From: Chitinophagaceae bacterium
Lineage (GTDB): Bacteria; Bacteroidota; Bacteroidia; Chitinophagales; Chitinophagaceae
NCBI GenBank assembly: GCA_009996675.1
Contig: JAACZQ010000031.1
Coordinates: 1,374-63,940 of the forward strand
Length of the DNA stretch: 62,567 nucleotides
Reading direction: 5' to 3'
Both the position numbers and the translations under genes were made by a program. Positions 25,065-34,800 of the stretch are shown here, in pieces. Every line of letters starts with the position of its first letter. Position 1 is the stretch's first letter. Below the pieces are notes generated by a model that saw only the letters and a program-made list of their open reading frames with translations, made no database searches and had not been told where the DNA came from.

Positions 25065-26570
25065 CTAAAAGGTGATGGTAAAACTGGTACCCTCATTCAG
25101 GGTACTATCCACCTGAATATTCCCACCGAATTCTTCCACCTGGTGTTTTACGAGGTAGAGACCAATACCCTTACTATCGGCATTGCCATGAAAGGTTTTC
25201 TGGAATTTGAATAGTGCACTGCCGAATTGCTGGAGGTCGATGCCCATGCCATTATCCGTTATTTTGAGTTGGGTGCGGTTATCCCGGGTATGGGTATGTA
25301 CGATGATATGGGGTGGTTGATCCTTGCGGGCATATTTCAGCGCATTGCTGATGAGATTATAGAGGATGCTCAACAGGTAGGGTTTGGCATATTGGATGCC
25401 AGCTACTTCAAAACGGGTTTCTATGGTTGCTTTTTTATCGCTGATGATGGTTTCGAGCTGACGGGTAACCTGTTCAGTTATTTCCGCGAAGCTGCAGTAA
25501 CTAAAGGGCGGTTTGGCTTCCAGGTGCCATTGTAATAGTTTGATCAGTTCATTGAGATTGCTGATCAGGTCTTCGCTGGCATTTTTTAAATGCTTCAATG
25601 CCTGTTCTCCGGTGGGTTCATCTTTCCGCTGCTCATATATTTCGATGAGTTTGCGCATGGCTGATGCGGGACCACGAACATCATGGGTGATGATGCCTGC
25701 AAAGTCTTTTAACTGGCCAATCTTTTTTTGCAGTTCGGCCTGTGTATTCAGTAATACCTCATTTTGCTGCTGAAGGTTACGGTTGAGTTGTTTGAGTTGC
25801 GAGATTTCCTTGGTTTGGATGATGAAAAATTCCGGTTGCTGATCCTGGTTCAGCACAAGACGTATAAACAAGGTTACCCATCCGCAGCTTCCATCTTTCC
25901 GGATATACCTTTTCTCGATCTGAAAAGTTTCCTGCTTGCTTTGGATCATTTCCGTTACAAAAGCCTGATCACGTTCCAGTTCTTCGGGGTGTGACAGGTC
26001 CACAAAATTATGCTGGAACAGTTCTTCGCGGGTATAACCGGTCATGGTACAGAATGCTTCGTTTACATTAATCCAGTTGCCGGTGATTCCCACCACGGCT
26101 TTGCCGATGGGGGAGTTGTCGAAAAAGGAATAGAATTTTTGTTCACTTTCTTCCAGCTGTTTATTGGCCTGCATGCGTTCACTGATGTCGGTAAAAGTGG
26201 CGAACACAAACTGCTCTGCCTCAACGGTAAACAACTGTGTGTTTACCGAGAACCATTTGCTGTGTTTATCTCCCACACGTACATGCATGGTGATATCCTT
26301 GCAGGGCTTTCCGGTCTTACGGGTAACAGCAATGGGGTGTTCATCGGGTGGTATGATCCGGTCGTCTATATCGGAAACGGTCCATTGCGGATCGTAGGAA
26401 GTTTTGCCGGTTAATTGTTCGGGGCTCAGGCCAAGCAGCGTGCAGGCCTGTTGATTGAATCCCACAATAACGCCCTCGGTGTTCTGTACTACAACGCCTT
26501 CTTCTATGGCATCTACTATGGCTTGTAGGAATGCCAGGTTACGGGTATATTGCTGACCAGGGTCGTACAT
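25065..26570 (-). CDS. PAS-PAS sensor histidine kinase
   Basis: The 501-residue protein has two PAS domains (about 10-130 and 140-260; the second contains FNNSPIG-like FDNSPIGKAVVG), a short coiled coil, a histidine phosphoacceptor domain (GIITHDVRGPAS near 295) and an ATPase domain with the N-box ISNALKYA, G1 DNGMGID and G2 KGIGLYLVKH. No membrane segment is present, so it senses a cytoplasmic signal. No response regulator adjoins it, and an orphan kinase of this kind may signal to a distant partner. Confidence 0.93.
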   Translation of the reverse strand: MYDPGQQYTRNLAFLQAIVDAIEEGVVVQNTEGVIVGFNQQACTLLGLSPEQLTGKTSYDPQWTVSDIDDRIIPPDEHPIAVTRKTGKPCKDITMHVRVGDKHSKWFSVNTQLFTVEAEQFVFATFTDISERMQANKQLEESEQKFYSFFDNSPIGKAVVGITGNWINVNEAFCTMTGYTREELFQHNFVDLSHPEELERDQAFVTEMIQSKQETFQIEKRYIRKDGSCGWVTLFIRLVLNQDQQPEFFIIQTKEISQLKQLNRNLQQQNEVLLNTQAELQKKIGQLKDFAGIITHDVRGPASAMRKLIEIYEQRKDEPTGEQALKHLKNASEDLISNLNELIKLLQWHLEAKPPFSYCSFAEITEQVTRQLETIISDKKATIETRFEVAGIQYAKPYLLSILYNLISNALKYARKDQPPHIIVHTHTRDNRTQLKITDNGMGIDLQQFGSALFKFQKTFHGNADSKGIGLYLVKHQVEEFGGNIQVDSTLNEGTSFTITF

Positions 26571-26680
26571 AGGGGGTACTGCAATAGTATCCAGAATTCA
26601 CAGCATCTGCACTGTTCAGGGGCTTAAAAATGTATTAAGCAACCGAAATTAATATTTTTTCCAGAACACAAACGTTTGCG

Positions 26681-27907
26681 CTAAGGTTTCCAGGCTTCCA
26701 GCAATTGTTTGATTACGCCATCCTGTGCTTTGCTGTCAATCCACCGGATCACAGCTACCAGTTCATGTTCCGGGTCTACATAAATAAGGTTATTGCCATT
26801 GCCTACATGCACAAAGGCACTGGCCGGGGCCGAGGGTAGGAATTTACGATCGGTATTCAGGAACCAGTTCATGTAGCCATAATCGGTTTTCACAGCGGTG
26901 GGGGTAAGCGATTGTTGTACCCATTGTTCGCTCAGCAAAGTTTGTCCATTCCATTTCCCGCGGTGTAATGTGAGGAGGCCGAAGCGTGCCATATCATAGG
27001 CATGAATAAACATACCGCCACCCCAGTGTCCGCCACCACTGACGGATTGTACGGGTTGTCCGTCCAGTACAATCCAGGCATTCCGGTAACCGGTCCAGCG
27101 CCAGGTATTGGATGCGCCGATGGGGTCCATGATGTATTGTTTGAGTACCTGCGGCAATGGTCTGCGCCATACACTGGTAACAGCCAGCGCCAGGGCATTC
27201 ACGCGTACATCATTGTATTCATAACTGCTGCCGGGTGCATTGCGTACCCGGTTGAGCCATTTGTTGGGGTCTGCATCCGGACGATCGGCCCAGTCGGGCT
27301 TACCCCATAAACTGCCTTCCCAATCACTGGTTTGCCGGAGCATGGTTTCCCAGGTGATTTTTTTGTTGTGGGCTGTGGCAAAAAGATCCAGTAACTGGGG
27401 CTGACCGAAAGCAGCAGCGGGTCTGTTCACGGGTTGCTGCGACTCGTATAGTTCGATGGGTGGTACATAGCGGTAGACCGTATCCTGTACGGAACGGATC
27501 AACCCTTTGTCAACCGCTACACCGGTTACGGCAGATAAAAAACTTTTGGTTACACTATGCGTCATATCGCAACGCCAGGGTTCTCCCCATTCGGCAATGA
27601 TGTATCCTTTGTAGATAATTACACCTGTTGGTTCTCCCCGGTCGGCAAAGGGACCAATGCCTTCTCCAAAGGGTTCTTTGCCGAATGTGCGGTAATGGTT
27701 GATTTCCATACTGCGGGGATTGGGTGTTTCTCCCGCTTTGGCAGCTGCAATGGCTTTGTTGATGGCATCGCTCTTCAGTCCCAGCGATTCCGGGCTTTTG
27801 TGTTCCCATTGATTGGCGGGCGGGAAATAGGGCTTAGCAGTCTGGCTATAAGCAAAGATGCCCATGCAGGCGCACAGGCATCCGAGTATGATTGTTCGTA
27901 GGCTCAT
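26681..27907 (-). CDS. Secreted serine hydrolase, beta-lactamase family
   Basis: The 408-residue protein has a signal peptide (about 1-22). The catalytic motif is S-V-T-K (in THSVTKSFLSA), the Y-x-N motif is YEYND, and GGGHWGGGMFI gives the third motif with H-W-G. This is the class C beta-lactamase/6-aminohexanoate-dimer hydrolase-like subgroup; substrate unknown. It begins 18 bases after the DEAD-box gene ends and may be read through from it. Confidence 0.88.
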   Translation of the reverse strand: MSLRTIILGCLCACMGIFAYSQTAKPYFPPANQWEHKSPESLGLKSDAINKAIAAAKAGETPNPRSMEINHYRTFGKEPFGEGIGPFADRGEPTGVIIYKGYIIAEWGEPWRCDMTHSVTKSFLSAVTGVAVDKGLIRSVQDTVYRYVPPIELYESQQPVNRPAAAFGQPQLLDLFATAHNKKITWETMLRQTSDWEGSLWGKPDWADRPDADPNKWLNRVRNAPGSSYEYNDVRVNALALAVTSVWRRPLPQVLKQYIMDPIGASNTWRWTGYRNAWIVLDGQPVQSVSGGGHWGGGMFIHAYDMARFGLLTLHRGKWNGQTLLSEQWVQQSLTPTAVKTDYGYMNWFLNTDRKFLPSAPASAFVHVGNGNNLIYVDPEHELVAVIRWIDSKAQDGVIKQLLEAWKP

Positions 27908-27925
27908 CCTACTAAGTTACATAAA

Positions 27926-29200
27926 TTATGCAGGCTGTTGTCTTCCTCTGCTGTATTGCCGCTGGTTCTGTCTGTTACCATGGTTACGGTTACCCTGTCC
28001 GTTACGCTGTTGCGGGTGACGGGGTCTCTGTTCATTGGGAACAGATTTAAACGTACTCACCGGTGATGCAGCACCCGAAGCATAGGGATGATCCCTGTTG
28101 ACATCAATGGTTAAACCAATCAGTCGTTGTATGTCTTTGAGGTAAGCCCTTTCTTCGCTGTCGCAGAAAGAGAGGGCAATACCGGAAGCCCCGGCACGGC
28201 CTGTTCTGCCTATGCGGTGTACATAGGTTTCGGGCACATTAGGTAATTCATAGTTGATCACATGGGTTAAGTGATCAACATCAATACCACGGGCAGCAAT
28301 ATCGGTAGCGACCAGTACCCGCAGGGTTCCGTCTTTGAAAGCACTCAGTGCACGCTGGCGGGCATTCTGTGATTTATTGCCATGGATGGCTGCCGCGGTG
28401 ATCTGCAGTTTCTGCAAATCCTTCACCACTTTATCGGCGCCATGTTTGGTGCGGGTAAATACCAGTACGTTGCGGATAGCAGCGTCCTGTAACACATGTG
28501 CCAGCAAAGCCCGCTTATCCTGCTTTTCTACAAAAAATACCTGCTGCTCAATTTTTTCGGCCGTAGAGGAAACGGGTGTTACTTCTACTTTTACCGGGTT
28601 GCGCAATAAGCTATTGGCCAGACCGGCAATTTCAGGAGGCATGGTGGCTGAGAAAAACAGGGTTTGTTTTTTAGCGGGTAATAAAGCCACGACTTTTTTA
28701 ACGTCGTGGATGAAACCCATATCCAGCATACGGTCTGCTTCATCCAGTACAAAAAACTGAATCTGTTGCAGGTTCACAAATCCCTGCTGTATCAGATCCA
28801 GTAAACGGCCTGGTGTAGCCACCAGTATATCGGTGCCATTACGCAATGCCTGTACCTGGGGTACTTGTGATACGCCACCAAAAATTACCTGGTGCTTTAA
28901 ACGGGTATGCTTACCATAAGCGCCAATACTTTCATGGATCTGTATGGCCAGCTCGCGGGTAGGCGTGAGTATCAGTGCCCGGATTTGTTTACCAGGATGC
29001 TGCTGCTCATGCATTAACTGTAATAAGGGAATGGAGAAAGCTGCTGTTTTACCAGTGCCGGTTTGTGCACAGCCTAATAAATCCCTTCCCTCCAATACTA
29101 CGGGAATGGCTTGTTGTTGAATGGGGGTGGGTGTTGTGTAACCTTCTGACTGGAGCGCATGCAATATGGGCTCGATCAGGTTTAATGATGCAAATGTCAA
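27926..29200 (-). CDS. DEAD-box RNA helicase, RhlE-type
   Basis: The 424-residue protein carries all helicase motifs: Q motif TPIQQQAIP, motif I AQTGTGKT, Ia [20 protein letters not shown], and in domain 2 ARGIDVD and [10 protein letters not shown]. The last 40 residues are rich in Gln, Asn and Arg and probably bind RNA. It remodels RNA, for example in ribosome assembly or RNA decay. The long 5' leader with inverted repeats suggests cold-type autoregulation. Confidence 0.95.
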   Translation of the reverse strand: MTFASLNLIEPILHALQSEGYTTPTPIQQQAIPVVLEGRDLLGCAQTGTGKTAAFSIPLLQLMHEQQHPGKQIRALILTPTRELAIQIHESIGAYGKHTRLKHQVIFGGVSQVPQVQALRNGTDILVATPGRLLDLIQQGFVNLQQIQFFVLDEADRMLDMGFIHDVKKVVALLPAKKQTLFFSATMPPEIAGLANSLLRNPVKVEVTPVSSTAEKIEQQVFFVEKQDKRALLAHVLQDAAIRNVLVFTRTKHGADKVVKDLQKLQITAAAIHGNKSQNARQRALSAFKDGTLRVLVATDIAARGIDVDHLTHVINYELPNVPETYVHRIGRTGRAGASGIALSFCDSEERAYLKDIQRLIGLTIDVNRDHPYASGAASPVSTFKSVPNEQRPRHPQQRNGQGNRNHGNRQNQRQYSRGRQQPA

Positions 29201-29333
29201 TGTAAATAAAATTTAAAATGTCAGGTCGAATCGTTCGCTACGTAGGGCTTAATTGGTGCCGCTGGAAGACCTGATGAACTTTGTCACGAAGAGAATCGAA
29301 GTCGTGTAGAGAGCGTATATCCATACAAAGATA
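29201..29333 (-). promoter_or_regulatory. Promoter and structured leader of the DEAD-box gene
   Basis: A -7 element TATCTTTG on the minus strand lies at 29326-29333, so the leader is roughly 120 bases. It contains the inverted repeat GCGTAT/ATACGC across the promoter and, further down, TCAGGTC and GACCTGA separated by about 40 bases, which would fold into a hairpin ending close to the start codon. Confidence 0.5.
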
Positions 29334-29398
29334 CGCTTTTCCTGCGCATGGACTTTGTTAATCTTACAGCAGGCTCATCTTCAATGTATTATCTGCTA

Positions 29399-29875
29399 TT
29401 ATGACCAGGGTATGAGGGCCACAATAGCTTCCAGGAACTGCTGGTCGGTGGTATCAAAACTATCCAGTTCAGCACTGTCAACATCCAATACGCCCACTAC
29501 GGTATTGTTGTGTATGAGCGGGACTACAATTTCGGAACGGGAGAGGCTGCTGCAGGCAATATGACCGGGGAATTTTTCTACGTCGGGAACAATTAATGTT
29601 CTGGCTTCTGCCCAGCTGGTACCGCAAACACCCCGTCCTTTGCGGATACGGGTGCAGGCAACAGGTCCCTGGAAGGGGCCGAGTACCAGTTCATCATGCT
29701 TCACCAGGTAAAAGCCTACCCAGAACCAGCCAAACTGTTCTTTCAGTGCGGCTGCTGTATTGGCCAGATTGGCAACCAGGTCGGGTTCTCCTTCCAGCAG
29801 GCCTTTGATCTGCGGAATCAATGCGGTATACATGGTTGCTTTATCGCCCTGTACGATGTGTAAATCTTCTGCCAT
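29399..29875 (-). CDS. msrC: Free methionine-(R)-sulfoxide reductase, GAF type
   Basis: The 158-residue GAF protein has FGWFWVGFYLV, the three family cysteines (VACTRI, GVCGTSWA and HIACSSLSRSE) and the late DVDSAELDSFD. These mark fRMsr, which reduces free methionine-R-sulfoxide with thioredoxin and repairs oxidative damage. The ATG at 29875 is preferred; a longer frame upstream would overlap the divergent gene at 29904. Confidence 0.93.
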   Translation of the reverse strand: MAEDLHIVQGDKATMYTALIPQIKGLLEGEPDLVANLANTAAALKEQFGWFWVGFYLVKHDELVLGPFQGPVACTRIRKGRGVCGTSWAEARTLIVPDVEKFPGHIACSSLSRSEIVVPLIHNNTVVGVLDVDSAELDSFDTTDQQFLEAIVALIPWS

Positions 29876-29903
29876 GCAGCAAAGATAATCACTAAGTTTG
29901 GTG

Positions 29904-31034
29904 ATGCATGAAACCGGTTTACGCATACAGGCCTGTTCCTCCGCGGCGGATATCCGTACATTCATTCAGCTTCCTTTTCAATGGTATGCCGGCAGCCGGC
30001 GCTGGGTGCCGCCCCTGCTGATGGATGAATATGCTTTTCATGATGCCGCTAAAAACCCTGCTTTTGCTTCTGCAACGGTACAGCATTGGATTGCGTGGCG
30101 GGGGCAGCAACCTGTGGGCAGGATCATGGGCATTATTCATCATGCTTACAACAAAAGCAGCGGAGAACTGCTGGCGCGCTTTTATCAGCTTGATGCCATC
30201 GAAGATGCATCGGTTGTAACTGCCTTGCTCACAACAGTTGAAAACTGGGCCAGGGCCAACAACATGTCCGGTATCATGGGACCCTTTGGTTTTTCGGATA
30301 AGGATCCGCAGGGTATGCAGGTGGAAGGATTTGATTGGCTGCCCGTGATTGCCACACCCACCAATCCCGCTTACCTGCCCCCAATGCTGGAAGCCAATGG
30401 CTATACCAAAAAAACCGATTGTGTTTCCTACCGCATACCCATCCCACCCGTTATGCCGCCGGTATACGGCCGCGTGACAGAACGATTGCTCCGGACACAT
30501 CGTTTCCGGCTGATTGAATGCAAACAGCAGCGGGAACTCAAACCCTATATCCTGCCGGTATTCCGGCTGGTGAATGAAACCTATGGTCATTTACTGGGCT
30601 TTGTTCCCATGACGGAAACCGAAATGCAGAAAATGGCCAAACAATACCTGCCGGTGCTGGACCCGCATTTTGTAAAACTGGTACTGGATGCCAATGACAA
30701 ACTCATTGCATTTGTAGTGGCCATGCCGGATATGAGTCCGGGTTTGCAAAAAGCCAGGGGTAAACTCTTCCCCTTGGGTTTCTGGCATATCTGGCGTGCC
30801 ATGAAGCAGACCCAACAACTCAACCTGCTGCTGGGTGCCGTGCATCCGCATTGCCGTGGTAAAGGGCTGGATGTGTTAATGGGATCTGCTTTGATGCGTG
30901 CTGCCGCTAATCGGGGAATGAAGTATATGGATAGTCACCTGATCCTGGAAAGTAATACTGTTATGCGGGCTGAATGCGAAAAGATAAACGGTGAATTATA
31001 CAAACGCTTTCGTATTTACCAGAAGCAGTTCTGA
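29904..31034 (+). CDS. GNAT-like acetyltransferase family protein
   Basis: The 376-residue protein has a GNAT-like C-terminal fold (HPHCRGKGLDVLMGSALMRAA near 320 resembles the acetyl-CoA loop R-G-x-G) and an N-terminal half with FQWYAGSRRWVPPL. This family is common in Bacteroidota and its substrate is unknown. It starts within 28 bases of the divergent fRMsr gene; a TAAGTTTG box at 29893-29900 overlaps the start, which may be leaderless or chance. It abuts the convergent MmcQ gene. Confidence 0.8.
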   Translation: MHETGLRIQACSSAADIRTFIQLPFQWYAGSRRWVPPLLMDEYAFHDAAKNPAFASATVQHWIAWRGQQPVGRIMGIIHHAYNKSSGELLARFYQLDAIEDASVVTALLTTVENWARANNMSGIMGPFGFSDKDPQGMQVEGFDWLPVIATPTNPAYLPPMLEANGYTKKTDCVSYRIPIPPVMPPVYGRVTERLLRTHRFRLIECKQQRELKPYILPVFRLVNETYGHLLGFVPMTETEMQKMAKQYLPVLDPHFVKLVLDANDKLIAFVVAMPDMSPGLQKARGKLFPLGFWHIWRAMKQTQQLNLLLGAVHPHCRGKGLDVLMGSALMRAAANRGMKYMDSHLILESNTVMRAECEKINGELYKRFRIYQKQF

Positions 31035-31355
31035 TTATCCCTTGGGTTTCTGAAGCCGAGTCCAGGCTACTTGCATGGCTTCACGCAGTAAACCGGGACG
31101 CACTTTTTTCAGATCTATATAAGTACTGCCTTTCGTTCCCCAGCTCCCCGGTACCGGATAGAAAGCACTGCCAGGAATTTTGCAATAAACATATTGATCA
31201 TCTGGTGTGAGGGTAACCATGCCAAGCCGTGCAGCTTCATCCAGGGTACAAAATATTTTCCCGGCAGTTTTATAAGCTTTTTTATGAAAATGCGGATGCT
31301 CACTGGTATCCGTGAAAGATAAAGCCAGCTCGGTGAAACGTTGATTACTGACCAT
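31035..31355 (-). CDS. MmcQ/YjbR family protein (second member)
   Basis: The 106-residue protein has the short MmcQ pattern FHKKAYKTAGKIFCTLDE, the LTPDDQYVYCKI strand and PVPGSWGTKGSTYIDL. It lies five bases after the flippase gene on the same strand and is likely translated from that transcript. It differs clearly from the other member at 14159-14488. Confidence 0.85.
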   Translation of the reverse strand: MVSNQRFTELALSFTDTSEHPHFHKKAYKTAGKIFCTLDEAARLGMVTLTPDDQYVYCKIPGSAFYPVPGSWGTKGSTYIDLKKVRPGLLREAMQVAWTRLQKPKG

Positions 31356-31360
31356 AACAG

Positions 31361-32866
31361 CTACTTGATGTATTTACCGATATAGGGCATTTTCTGAAAC
31401 TCTTTTTTCTCCACCTGCACCACAAACCAGGTGAAAGCACCCATGCATACCAGACCCAATCCCGTACCCAGCCAGATATTGGGTACAAAATGCGTAAAGA
31501 GTTTGTGCAGGAAGAAAAGCAACACCACAATTACCAGGTAAGCGATTAATTTTTTCGTGGCATAGGGAATGGGATAATGTTTCTGTCCCATTACATAACT
31601 GATCACCATCATGAATGCATAACAAACAAAAGTGGCCCAGGCACTGCCATAATATTGGAACAGTGGTATCCACCAGATATTCAGTAAAATGGTAATCAGC
31701 GCACCGGCCAGGGTAATCCAGGCGCCGGTAAGTGTTTTATTGGTGAGTTTATACCAGACGGTGAGGTTATAGTAAATACCCAGGAATACACTGCCCATAG
31801 CCAGGATGGGAATAATACCAATGCCCTCGCCATAATCAGCCGCATTTTTACCATAACCAATGTATTTGATTAATGGCAGGTTTACCACTATGCCCAGCCA
31901 GAGTAAACAACAGGCGATCACAAAAAACTTCATCACCCGTGCATAGGTACGGGGAGCATCTTTGCTGCCCGACTGATTAAAGAAAAAAGGTTCGGCACCC
32001 ATGCGGAAGATCTGGATGAATATGGTGATGAGTACCGCCAGTTTATAATTCGCACCGAAAATACCCAGTTGCCGCAGTTCCTCTTCACGTGGCAGGTTCA
32101 ATACCCGGGTATACACCAGCCGGCTCAGCATTTCATTAATCATGCCGCCGAAACCTACTACAATCAGCGGATAGGAATATTGCATGACCTGCTTCCATAG
32201 CGTCCACTCAAAACGCGGACGGTAAGCTTTTAATTCACTGAAGAGTAAAAGCAGGGTGAGGATGCTGGCCAGGATATTGGCAATGATATAATAACCGATA
32301 TCAATGGTGGGATCGTAAAAGAACAATAAAGGATTGTTGGGATTTTCGGCATACCATCTCGGGCAAACGCCAATAAAAAACAGCACCAGTCCCACATTGA
32401 AAACAATATTCGATACTTTAATCAATGCATACTTTCTGGGTCTCCCTTCCTGACGCAGTTTGGCAAAGGGAATGGTAGCCAGGCTGTCGAAGAACATGAT
32501 CCAGGCAATCCAGCGGATGTATTCGGGATGGTCTGCAAAATCAATGGCCGCGGCAATGGTGGGGGCAAAGGCAATGAGTGTACCGGTAAATAATACCGTA
32601 GTGGCAATCATGGAACTGAAGAGGGTATTGTACAACCGGTCCTGCGATTGCTGCTGCACAAAACGGAAATAACTGGTCTCCAGTCCGTACGTAAAAAGAA
32701 TATTCAGAAACGGTATCACCGCATACACCTGGGTAATACTGGCCGTACTGGCTGGCTTATACAACCAGAACAGCAGTATATTCAGTGCATAACCCAGAAA
32801 CCTGCTGGCAATGGTTGGTAGCCCATACCAAAGGGTTTGTCCGGCTAATTTTTTGATCCCACTCAA
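31361..32866 (-). CDS. Wzx-type polysaccharide or O-unit flippase
   Basis: The 501-residue protein has about 12-14 hydrophobic segments spread across its length, an N-terminal LAGQTLWYGLPTIASRFLGY and a VGFGGMINEMLSR loop typical of the MOP/PST flippase family. It would flip lipid-linked glycan across the inner membrane. No glycosyltransferase genes adjoin it, so it is isolated from a polysaccharide cluster. The start is followed upstream by word repeats. Confidence 0.9.
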   Translation of the reverse strand: MSGIKKLAGQTLWYGLPTIASRFLGYALNILLFWLYKPASTASITQVYAVIPFLNILFTYGLETSYFRFVQQQSQDRLYNTLFSSMIATTVLFTGTLIAFAPTIAAAIDFADHPEYIRWIAWIMFFDSLATIPFAKLRQEGRPRKYALIKVSNIVFNVGLVLFFIGVCPRWYAENPNNPLLFFYDPTIDIGYYIIANILASILTLLLLFSELKAYRPRFEWTLWKQVMQYSYPLIVVGFGGMINEMLSRLVYTRVLNLPREEELRQLGIFGANYKLAVLITIFIQIFRMGAEPFFFNQSGSKDAPRTYARVMKFFVIACCLLWLGIVVNLPLIKYIGYGKNAADYGEGIGIIPILAMGSVFLGIYYNLTVWYKLTNKTLTGAWITLAGALITILLNIWWIPLFQYYGSAWATFVCYAFMMVISYVMGQKHYPIPYATKKLIAYLVIVVLLFFLHKLFTHFVPNIWLGTGLGLVCMGAFTWFVVQVEKKEFQKMPYIGKYIK

Positions 32867-32905
32867 GTTGCGGTTGTTTTATTCAGTACAATGGTAACGA
32901 CGAAA

Positions 32906-33000
32906 GTCGGGAAATCTTTGATTTTTTGATCTTTGATTTTTTGATTTATAGCGAACAGTCGCACATTTTCACATTTCCCAATCTGCTAATTGTTCCTTCA
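32906..33000. repeat. Intergenic word repeats
   Basis: ATCTTTGATTTTTTGATC and ATTTTTTGATTT units (32911-32948) of the same family as elsewhere in the window, then unclassified AT-rich sequence. Confidence 0.6.
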
Positions 33001-33028
33001 TCACCTCCCAATCCTAATCTCTAAACTG

Positions 33029-34099
33029 CTAATGCACATCTTTTGGTGGCGAAGCCGAAGGACCGCTGCCGGACGGAGCAAAACGGGGATCTTTTGTAAA
33101 TACTGTATCCGTCAGGGTGTAGAGAAAGGCCGTGAGCTGCCCGATTTCAAAATTGCTCAGTGGCAGTCCTTTACGCAACAGGCTGTCGGTTGTGGGACCC
33201 TGTTGTATGCTTTTGCGGTAATGGTCAAAGAGGTTTATGGTTGAAAAGAAGCGGCCATCATGTCCGTATGGGAATGTTCGCATCACATTCCGCAGGCTGG
33301 GCACTTTGAATTTCAGTGAGTCGGCCGGATTGCCGGTGATCTTCATACGGCCCAGGTCCTGCAGGACCGGATCAAGCGGCATGCCAATATTGCGATAGCT
33401 GAAATCGGTGAAGAAGGGGGCGGGGTGACAACTCACGCATTTCTGCTGAAAGATCTGGTAACCCAGTTTCTCGGGTAGAATGAATGTATCCTGTCCGCGC
33501 ATCACCCGGTCGTATTTGCTGTTGCTGCTGACAAGGGTTAGTACAAACTGACTGATGGCTTTGGTGAATCGCTGTGTATTGATGTTTTCATCGCCGAAAG
33601 CGGCTTTGAACAGGCGACGGTAGCGGCTATCGGTTTTGAGTTTCTGCAATACATGCTGCAGGCTTTCGGCCATTTCATGCTCAGCCGTAATCGGGGCCAG
33701 GGGTTGGAGGTCGAGGTGATTGATACCGCCATCCCACATGAATTCTTTTTGCCAGGCCAGGTTCTGTAAAGCGGGTGCATTGCGGGTGGTGAGGCTGTTG
33801 TTGAAACCGTGACTGAGGTTATGATCATAAGTGGCGAAAGCGGAGAACTGCTGGTGGCAGCTACCACAGGAGAGGCTGCCGTCTTTGCTGAGTCGCGGGT
33901 CATAAAACAGTTCCCGGCCCAGGGTAATACCTTCCTGGGTGAGGGGGTTCTGGCTGAAATCATACACTGGTTGCGGCCAGCCCTGGGGCACGGTAAATGT
34001 CACCGGTTTGGGCTTAAGATAAGCATGATCGGCCCAGATCCATCCCGTACAGGAGAGAATGATGAGTATGAGTACAGATATGGTGATGCGGTGTTTCAT
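33029..34099 (-). CDS. Di-haem MauG/MbnH-family cytochrome c peroxidase-like protein
   Basis: The 356-residue protein has an N-terminal membrane anchor or signal, and two haem motifs: CGSCHQQF near residue 78 and CVSCHPAP near 222. The fold is that of di-haem cytochrome c peroxidases. It starts within a four-base ATGA overlap of an MbnP-family gene, so it is best read as MbnH, the enzyme that converts a tryptophan of MbnP to kynurenine for copper binding. Such pairs occur both inside and outside methanobactin operons; none of those genes is here. Confidence 0.88.
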   Translation of the reverse strand: MKHRITISVLILIILSCTGWIWADHAYLKPKPVTFTVPQGWPQPVYDFSQNPLTQEGITLGRELFYDPRLSKDGSLSCGSCHQQFSAFATYDHNLSHGFNNSLTTRNAPALQNLAWQKEFMWDGGINHLDLQPLAPITAEHEMAESLQHVLQKLKTDSRYRRLFKAAFGDENINTQRFTKAISQFVLTLVSSNSKYDRVMRGQDTFILPEKLGYQIFQQKCVSCHPAPFFTDFSYRNIGMPLDPVLQDLGRMKITGNPADSLKFKVPSLRNVMRTFPYGHDGRFFSTINLFDHYRKSIQQGPTTDSLLRKGLPLSNFEIGQLTAFLYTLTDTVFTKDPRFAPSGSGPSASPPKDVH

Positions 34100-34800
34100 G
34101 GTTGTACAACAAGGAACATGTGACGATAATTGCCGGCAATATGAACGGCCAGTGCACCCGGACTATGACAAACCGGATTCTCTTGGATGCGTAAGGGGAA
34201 GCCTGGGCCAAACCAGCGAAGCGCATCTGCACGAACCCATAGGGTATCACCGCGGTGATTGGCGGGTATGTTCAGGCTGATCTGTTGGGCGGTGTTTTGC
34301 GTGCTGCGAAATCCGCCGATATGGTAGGTAAAGCGTTGCCCTGCGGCAGGTGATTGCGGCGAAATGCCTTCCAGCTTGGCCATGATATAACCACTGTTCC
34401 AGGTCCAGAACATACCATTGAGCGGATCCAAGGCACCGGTTTGTACACCGGATACATTGCGCAGGCTATCTACGCCCAGTAAAAACCTGAATTGACTGGG
34501 CGCAGCTGTGTTTATGGGTAGGGTAATGTAGCGGGAGGAACTATCGGCCATATCTACCAGGTAATACCCGTTGGCTTGCCGGGTAGTACTGTTGTTGAAC
34601 CTGGGGCTGGATACATAAAACCGGAAACGTTCAATGTACACGGAGTCGCCCTGCGGGGTGGTATAACAGGTGCCGGGTTGCAGGGGTTGATCACCCGCAT
34701 ACAATTGAAAAGCAATAACCATGGATCGTTTTGCCACGGGCTGTTGCGCCTGCAGGGTGAGTGTAGCAATCAGTATCAATAACAGCAAGGCTTTTGGCAT
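34096..34800 (-). CDS. MbnP-family copper-binding protein
   Basis: The 234-residue secreted protein has a signal peptide (about 1-19) and the MbnP signature LDPLNGMFWTWNSGYIMAKLEG (as given in parts: GMFWTWNSGY, then MAKLEG). The tryptophan-rich core is the expected site of modification by MbnH. It probably binds copper in the periplasm. It is encoded between arfB and mbnH with overlapping start and stop codons on both sides. Confidence 0.88.
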   Translation of the reverse strand: MPKALLLLILIATLTLQAQQPVAKRSMVIAFQLYAGDQPLQPGTCYTTPQGDSVYIERFRFYVSSPRFNNSTTRQANGYYLVDMADSSSRYITLPINTAAPSQFRFLLGVDSLRNVSGVQTGALDPLNGMFWTWNSGYIMAKLEGISPQSPAAGQRFTYHIGGFRSTQNTAQQISLNIPANHRGDTLWVRADALRWFGPGFPLRIQENPVCHSPGALAVHIAGNYRHMFLVVQP

